A stretch of 64,000 nt of DNA from contig RCSZ01000017.1 of the NCBI GenBank assembly GCA_014898425.1, positions 1,014,990 to 1,078,989 of the forward strand, written 5' to 3'. Below, in pieces: positions 58,261 through 64,000 of the stretch (positions are counted from its first letter, which is position 1; each line of letters begins with the position of its first letter). The stretch is from Botryotinia globosa. Its lineage: Eukaryota; Ascomycota; Leotiomycetes; Helotiales; Sclerotiniaceae. The position numbers and the translations under genes are program-made. The notes below the pieces were generated by a model that saw only the letters and a list, made by a program, of their open reading frames with translations, was not told the DNA's origin and did not search any database.

Positions 58261-58713
58261 TTAGCTTGGGTTGTCGTAATCATTGGGTTTCATTGTGCAG
58301 TCTTTCCCGTTGTCTTGATCGTGAATATGAAAAGTGCGCCAGCGATCTTGGCGGGGGCCTCGATATTGAGGATTGTAGTCGACTGTATCGGATAAGTTGT
58401 CACACTCAAACTTCAGGTATGGGCCAAGAACAGCAGGGACTTCGAAAAGTATATCTCGAACGCTGGCATATTCCATATCTTGGGTGGCTTGATAATAAAG
58501 TTGAGCAACCCAGAAGATTTGTAAGATATTTTCAGACTTCGGAGCTGGTGCTTCCCGAAAGATGAAATCCGCAACACAAATGATGAATACTGTAGTATCA
58601 TTGTTGCAGGTCAGAACTAGCAGAGATCGATCAGGTGGATAGGTATCAACCGTGTTGCAAATGGATTGGAGTAAGCGTGTTGATGTTTTGATGAGAGACA
58701 GTGCTAGGAGCAT
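58261..58713 (-). pseudogene. BTB-family copy C, diverged C-terminal part
   Basis: The minus frame reads VADFIFREAPAPKSENILQ, then IFWVAQLYYQATQDMEYASV, VPAVLGPYLKFECDN and WRTFHIHDQDNG. This lines up with the C-terminal halves of copy D (LLIQFCVAQLHFQNH..., VPTAIVAHLDFEN, FHVRTT) and copy E (DALTSYICYES, FHVHNDYD). A classical BTB start is not visible in this frame. A minus ORF just upstream (58646-59017; GGLHKFYVTKHNSQYDRIM) might be its worn N-terminal part in another frame. I treat it as a remnant; a spliced functional gene is not excluded. Confidence 0.5.
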
Positions 58714-59286
58714 TTATTTTACTGCGACTCTTCGACATCGGTGAAGTAAACGATTTCTTTGCATCGAAATCAAACTTCCTGTCAAGCTTTAGAAGAGGTA
58801 TACTTAGGTAGTCAGGGGATGTAGATTTGAACGGGCAGAAAGGATGGTTATCACATGTTTGGTGTTTCACAGTTCTTCCATTTATTTTAGAGAATTTGAT
58901 AATATTGTTCATTATCCTATCATACTGAGAATTATGTTTCGTCACATAGAATTTATGAAGACCACCAGAGGGAATCTCTGAGTGCGTCGCCGCAGTGTAG
59001 CGTTCCATGACCATCACCGACCCTTAGCTCTGACTGGAACTCCCATTGAAAAAAGTGATAGATTTAGACCGATGCGTGTGGTGCTGCCGATTTTGTGGAA
59101 GAAACCAAATTGTGCTGACGAGTATTGGCTTCCTTAACGTCTAGAAAAAAAGCGGAACGCCAAGTCAGTAAACATTTTCTGAAGAAGAAGAGTAGCATAA
59201 GAGCACATCGAGAGACTAACTGATTGAATGAAAGCAGCAAAATAGTTCAACTATTCGAGCTTCATTTGGCAGTGCTCCTGATCATT

Positions 59287-59868
59287 CTAGGTAGTTCGGA
59301 CGTGGAATTTGCTGGGAAACCTCTCACGACTTCTAGGATCAGGTTGGCTGTCTATGGCGAACCAGTTCTCGAAATCGAGATGCGCGACAATAGCAGTTGG
59401 GACAGTCCGAAGAAAGTATGCAACATCTGTGCTACCCTCAATGTGGTTCTGAAAATGAAGTTGGGCAACACAGAATTGAATTAGAAGATTATCTTCCATG
59501 TATTCGCCATCAGTAGCACTGAAAACATATTTCAATCCATCCAAGTCCATGAATTTTTCATTGCGAAGATAATGATCCCGAATGAAATCCATGCAATAAT
59601 CTTGGAGACTTCGAAGCTTCATCTTGTCGGCGAAGATCCATAGTTTCAGGACTGTTTTGATTTCTGGCACCTTGAAGAAATGTCCCGATGTATAGAGCTA
59701 TTGGACAAAGTAATCGATAGTCTCAGACTCTTCGTCCAGGATAATAACCTGATCATCCCTCAGACCTTCAAGTAATCCCGCACCAGCCAATAACTCCCAG
59801 TGAACCAAGTAGCAACCTCCGGCAACTTCGATCTGGATATTTTTTCTAGATATTGTTAGTCTGGATCA
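59287..59868 (-). pseudogene. BTB/POZ gene copy D, with an in-frame stop
   Basis: On the minus strand the frame opens after a CTAG acceptor-like site near 59855 and reads KNIQIEVAGGCYLVHWELLAG, then VIILDEESETIDYFVQ, a TAG stop at 59698-59700, then LYTSGHFFKVPEIKTVLKLW and IFADKMKLRSLQDYCMDFIRD, going on to FPSKFHVRTT. The stop stands exactly where copy E has Trp (FDSLVQWLYS), so a TGG to TAG change is the simplest cause. I found no clean first exon of the kind seen in copies B and E. The remaining 127 codons after the stop are intact. Confidence 0.65.
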
Positions 59869-60733
59869 CATGAGCTAGGACTTCTTAGAAAAACCGAGGA
59901 CCCGCCCGCTACGCTGGGTGGAATTCATTTCCTCGCTGTATCGAAGCTGCTGCTTCTAAACATCCCTGGTTATCGCGAAATAATCGATCCTTCTGTAGTT
60001 GCAAAAGGAAGCAAAACACGGTTGAAAATGTTTACGGTCGAGTGTGAACATAATGAAATCAAGGCTACCGTAGATAGAGTGAATATCAGCCTTCTTCAAA
60101 AGTGTGTTGAAATGGATATGTTAGTAGTAGATGCAGTACTTGATAGGGAAGTGTCAGAATTAAATTTGGTGATGCTTTCTGACTGGTTGGTCTAAGTGCT
60201 TTGGACTTTGAGACGATGGCTCATTGCAGGTCAAACAATGAAATAGTCAATTTTATACTGATCACTTCATCAGTCCACGCACCCACTGGTGGGTGTTAAC
60301 ATAAACTATTGTTGTTAGACAAGGAGACAAAGTTGGGAAGAGTAGGTTTCACAACCTATACAGTTTGATTCTAGAGAGAGGGAGTAGAAGAACGGGTAGA
60401 GATGGGAATACGAAGTGGATACACATGAAGCACTGGTGTTCTCACATATTCGGTGCACGGAACCTGATGAATGAATTTTGGAAACCTGATGATGACTTTC
60501 ATTGCTTTTGTATCTACTAGATAAACGAACGCCCTTTCCTAGCAGTTTGAATGGACCAAACTAGCTGCTTGAAGTCGATTATCGAAGTTGTAGCGAATCC
60601 CAAGACTTCTGACGGTTTCTCAAGCCTATCAAGAGACTCTAAGGATGTGTCAGCAAAGAGAGTTGAAAGAAGCAAGCAGCTGGAGAAGAGCATACCAAGG
60701 ATATCCACCAGCGAAATTGAAGCGCAGATCCCA
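59869..60733. other. Between BTB copies D and E, 865 bp
   Basis: On the plus strand a frame without an early ATG is open from about 59866 to 60196 (HFLAVSKLLLLNIPGYREII, VEMDMLVVDAVLDREVSEL). Its composition is coding-like, but I do not recognise it. The plus ORF 60551-60874 is mostly a shadow of copy E. Nothing else is seen. Confidence 0.4.
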
Positions 60734-61426
60734 CTAAACGTTTGGTTTAGATTCGCAAATCTTGTCATAGTCGTTGTGAACGTGGAATCTGCAAAGATGA
60801 GTCTGGTCTCGGCATGTGGGGTCGAAGCGCAGCTGATAGATGTCCTTACAAACACTTTCATAACAAATATATGAAGTGAGCGCATCTGGAGATGATTGAA
60901 GAAAATCACGAACCATTATGTGGTCCTCAGCGGTTTTCCGGCGAAGCATAGCAGCGAAGAAATCCTCCAAAGCGACAGGCCCACCATCACGCTTGGCCAT
61001 CTCAAAAACATATCTTAAATCCTCATCCTCCATCCAATCCTCGTCTTGATGATAATCCTGAATCTAATCCATGGCGTAGTTCTGAAGCTCTGGGCAGGAA
61101 ATCTTAGCAGCAAAGAACCATAACTCAAGAATCACCCGGACGCCACCATTTTGATGTTTGAAGATATCCCGGCTATAGAGCCACTGAACAAGTGAGTCAA
61201 ACATTTCAGATCCTACATCTGTCCATATGTTTATGACACTTCCGTATTCGTAGATGTCGAAAAATTTCGTATCTCTGCGCAACAGATCTTCGTGGACATG
61301 GTATTCAGATCTATTGCCGACATTGATTTCAATCTTCTTTCTAATCAAAATGTCAACTCAAGTTGGAAATATCACAAATCTGTCGAGGGAATCGTTGACT
61401 CACCCAAGAGGCCGATTAAGATCCAT
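60734..61426 (-). pseudogene. BTB/POZ gene copy E, with an in-frame stop
   Basis: A 23-nt first exon (61426-61404, MDLNRPLG) joins over a 62-bp intron (GTGAGT...GATTAG) to 61340-60734. The text reads KKIEINVGNRSEYHVHEDLL, FDSLVQWLYSRDIFKHQNGG and VILELWFFAAKISCPELQNYAMD, then a TAG stop at 61064-61066. It resumes in the same frame with IQDYHQDEDWMEDEDLRYVF and ends FHVHNDYDKICESKPNV at 60734. First-exon length (23 nt) and phase equal those of copy B, so the gene structure is shared. One stop in about 210 codons suggests recent loss, or a stop codon polymorphic in the population. Confidence 0.65.
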
Positions 61427-62128
61427 GTTGGGTCGTCGTCGAGTTGAATTTGGGTAGGTAAGATTCGCTGTAAATTTGGATCAAATGCGAAGACAAACCA
61501 CACTCCTTTGGAGTTGTAAAGTTTGTGAAAAGATTTTGACGGGGCACGAAGTATTTTTTTATTAAAAAAACGGGCTATTAGTGGGAGCCGATACAGTGAA
61601 GATTTCCAATTATTCCTATTGAAAGTGAGTTGGACAAGAATTGGAAGCATACATAGGTAAGTGTCCTCATATTGCCTCACTCGATACTCGTAAGGAGACG
61701 ATGATAATGAGGAAATTACAGACGGCGCGCATCTTCCGATCTCCAAAGCGTTCCCTCCTCATTGTAGGGGAGGGAGAATTCCAATTCTCTAGAAACATTT
61801 GTAATTTCAAAAGGGTTTCGAATCCAGCGCGTTTTAATGAAGACAAACATCTCCCAAAACACATTCAGGAGGCGTGGACATACATAGCACATTTGGTGTA
61901 ATTGAGAAGCGGTTATATCAAACGCTCGGAGGTCACTTATCCTGAGATCTCCCCAATTTGCCAGTTCTTACAAATCAGCATCGACTGCACCCTGCTTTGG
62001 CAAGCCGCAAAGACTGACGCCAAACGTCAACACCACCTATTCTAATGTCCCCTAGAATTTTATGACAACGAAATCCAAACCAAGGCCCCCAAGCCAACTG
62101 GTAGTAATATTTTTAGCAGATCGGCTAG
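61427..62128. other. Intergenic, 702 bp
   Basis: The ORFs on both strands are short. One plus ORF (61641-61901) contains RSLLIVGEGEFQFSR, which recalls the start of BMT5-like rRNA methyltransferases (xLLVGEGDFSFS), but nothing around it supports a gene. Confidence 0.4.
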
Positions 62129-62418
62129 TCATGTACCGCGCTTCAAATCGTGTATGACAACATCTCCCTCCTCTCCAGCATCTTGTGCTGTGCCGATACC
62201 GACTTTCGGTGGATATTGGACCCCGTCCTTCTCAAACTTGGGTATGCAGGTACATTCTTGATCGGCAGGGATCGAAGAGAAGACGGAAGGTAAATGTTGA
62301 CCGCAGCCGATCCAGGTTTCCTTCTCTGCCACATCGCCAATATTAGTATTATGATGTAAGATAAGAGCAAGGCGGGGGAAAACATACGACAGGTCGGGCA
62401 GCTTGCTTGTCTACACAT
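62129..62418 (-). CDS. Small cysteine-rich conserved fungal protein
   Basis: Two exons, 62418-62388 and 62325-62129, joined over a 62-bp intron (GTATGT...GGCAG), 75 residues. Splicing gives MCRQASCPTCQKETWIGCGQ, then HLPSVFSSIPADQECTCIPK, with six cysteines in a CxxxxCxxC...C...CxC arrangement. I recognise this as a short fungal protein family starting MC(K/R)...C..C.KxTWxGCG with a CTC motif, probably metal-binding; its function is unknown. There is no signal peptide. Unspliced, the protein would carry a spurious hydrophobic insert. The C-terminus is acidic. Confidence 0.8.
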
Positions 62419-63544
62419 TGTGAAATGATTTTGTTTGTTGCAGACTGAGTGGCAGGTACTGATCTTTTTTATATATAGATTAATAAATCCTTTTCCACAA
62501 CGTTGGGACTATTCGTTATTCTTATAACTTATACCTAGTGGCTCATTAAACTTTTGCTCGGGCTTCATTTTGTGTGGTAGGAGGAATGATGTTCTTTGGG
62601 GTCGGCGACGTTCATATATTTTTATTTAGTGTCGCCGAATGAGCCTGAGGAATTGCTGACTGTACGTCAATTCTTATCTTGACATCCATCTGATACCTTC
62701 CTGCATTTAGGTGACCTCTACCCGTGGACTACGACACCTGTGGCTTAACTAAAAATAAATGTTTCCAAGACACATTGTCTTCCTCGAAAGCTATCTTTTC
62801 TTGATCTGAAAGGAAACTATTGATGACATGCCGCTAATGAAGTCCTTGACATTTGAAGGGTTTGACCTACCAACTGAATGTCCCGACCACCTGAACGATC
62901 TTTAGTTCACCGCTCTTCGCTTTTGAGAGAAAACCTACACAAGATCATCACTGAAATAGGCTCAGTGGTTCACTTGGTCAAAATACTCAATTGATAGATG
63001 GACCATTCTGTATTTACTAGGGCGGCGTGGAAATGAGACTTCAGATCTATCACTTCGAAGAATGACTGTCACAGATATGCAGAGGGATAAACATCGCTCA
63101 TCAAACTACAAGAATCGGGTATAGTGCCAGTCGCGTTGTGAGACAAAACCTCAACTTGCAAAACTCAACTTGGTGTCGCAAAGGAATTGTTTTATCTATC
63201 GTTGCTGTTCTCGAGCGAGAATAAGATATGTGGTAGTTCACATTGAATGTAACAGCCCTCAAAGTGATGGCTGTACTCGGAATTACTGTCTAACAGTCGG
63301 GTTAGAAGCCCAGTTTGTAGTGTGTGTGTGATCCGTTCCCCTGAATCATTCGCGAATCGACAATATAGTTGGTTACAACAAAAAGGAATATGCTTGCATT
63401 CGGGTGTGAAACTTTCTTGTCCCGTTTCGAAAATCTGTATGAATCATGGTGGTTGATCAATAATATGATGTCGAAGACATGTACATATACCTGGACATTT
63501 TCTGCATCTTCGTTCTGTCATAATTCGAAGCATCATCATCCAAC
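62419..63544. other. Divergent intergenic, 1.1 kb
   Basis: Shared upstream region of the small cysteine-rich gene (minus) and the NRPS-like gene (plus). No ORF of coding quality is seen. Confidence 0.5.
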
Positions 63545-64000
63545 ATGGCCTCAACAACACAACTTATAACAACTGCGAAGCACAATTACCAAGTCTCGTA
63601 TGAAATTGAGACATATCCTTCCGATGCAGAACTCAAACGTGCCAACAGACTCATTCCTCATATTCTCGAGGAAGAGGCACTTGAAAATCCTCAAAGAGTC
63701 ATAGCAATGGTGGCCAAGACATCTGACATATCCGAGGGATTCCATGAGGTCAATGCTGGGCAGTTTCTACGTAGTGTGGACTTCCTAGCTCATTGGATCG
63801 ACTCTTATAAGTCTAAATCTGCATCGACGGAGACTTTTGCGTTTATTGGATCTCAGGACTTCCGCTATCCGATCATTGAAATTGCTTGCATGAAGACCGG
63901 AAACCCTCTCCTTTTACCAAGTGCTCGAAATGCATTAGCAAACACAGTTTCATTGCTCAAGGCGACCAAAAGCACGAAACTTTTCTACACGTCGCAATAC
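63545..64000 (+). CDS. NRPS-like adenylating enzyme, N-terminus only
   Basis: An open frame of 152 codons from the ATG at 63545 runs to the right edge. After a variable N-terminus it reads TETFAFIGSQDFRYPIIEIA, then CMKTGNPLLLPSARNALANT and VSLLKATKSTKLFYT. These are early motifs of fungal stand-alone adenylation enzymes (FAYIGPSDLRYxIxxxAxxKxGxxxLxxSxRN), usually followed by a thiolation domain and a reductase or thioesterase. The core AMP-binding motifs lie beyond the window. It would activate an aryl or amino acid with ATP. Plus frames that end before 63545 are not part of it. Whether it belongs to a cluster to the right cannot be seen. Confidence 0.82.
   Translation, partial: MASTTQLITTAKHNYQVSYEIETYPSDAELKRANRLIPHILEEEALENPQRVIAMVAKTSDISEGFHEVNAGQFLRSVDFLAHWIDSYKSKSASTETFAFIGSQDFRYPIIEIACMKTGNPLLLPSARNALANTVSLLKATKSTKLFYTSQY

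Noticed and set aside
61372..61746. Minus ORF of up to 124 codons as the N-terminal part of BTB copy E
   Set aside because: Its frame does not join in phase with the BTB exon, whereas the short MDLNRPLG exon does.
61641..61901. ORF with VGEGEFQFS resembling BMT5-like methyltransferases
   Set aside because: Only one short motif matches; no further family text or exon was found around it.
1..64000. CRISPR arrays, operons, bacterial RBS or phage genes
   Set aside because: None are seen; intron-rich genes and nuclear tRNAs show eukaryotic DNA.

Overview
The window looks like nuclear DNA of a filamentous ascomycete, most likely a Sclerotiniaceae-type leotiomycete (Botrytis/Sclerotinia/Monilinia group). 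Seen directly: genes split by short introns (about 45-160 bp) with GT-AG borders and CTAAC/CTGAC-like branch points, two intron-containing nuclear tRNAs, fungus-specific families (UstYa/DUF3328, 2EXR, DASH subunit, AAAP permease), long AT-rich intergenic DNA and a few very AT-rich blocks. The closest taxonomic hint is a 153-residue beta-trefoil lectin that I recognise as the Sclerotinia sclerotiorum agglutinin type. The species call is inference.

Layout. 1-12 kb: a coiled-coil protein running off the left edge, an unknown probably mitochondrial protein, an M14 carboxypeptidase (6 exons), a PARP-like ADP-ribosyltransferase, a 2EXR protein, tRNA-Val(AAC), and a MetE/YxjG-like methyltransferase, all on the minus strand. 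12-22 kb: an AT-rich block, a full ABCC-type transporter (10 exons), a UstYa-like protein whose second exon is hidden behind an antisense ORF, and, divergent from it, a second membrane protein with two HxxHC motifs. 22-38 kb: a GNAT acetyltransferase, a serine-rich small protein, the DASH/kinetochore subunit Ask1, a 904-residue PH-domain protein, tRNA-Ile(AAT), and long intergenic stretches. 38-50 kb: the lectin, a 1170-residue protein with a roughly 675-residue acidic repeat tail, nested terminal-inverted-repeat elements inside AT-rich DNA, an AAAP amino-acid permease, and pyroglutamyl peptidase. 52-64 kb: two small secreted proteins, a tandem and partly decayed array of five BTB/POZ genes on both strands, a 75-residue cysteine-rich protein, and the start of an NRPS-like adenylating enzyme at the right edge.

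How the genes may work together. Most are independent housekeeping or accessory genes. The exception is 13.8-22.2 kb, where an exporter, a UstYa-family protein and a second HxxHC membrane protein lie together. UstYa-type proteins act in pairs in dikaritin (ustiloxin/cyclochlorotine-like) pathways, so this could be a small peptide-modification or metabolite locus, but I found no precursor gene with Kex2-type repeats here. The 54-61.5 kb region is a gene-family birth-and-death zone.

Exon borders were worked out by hand from splice signals and reading frame. All phases in the spliced models add up, but none has been tested against transcripts.
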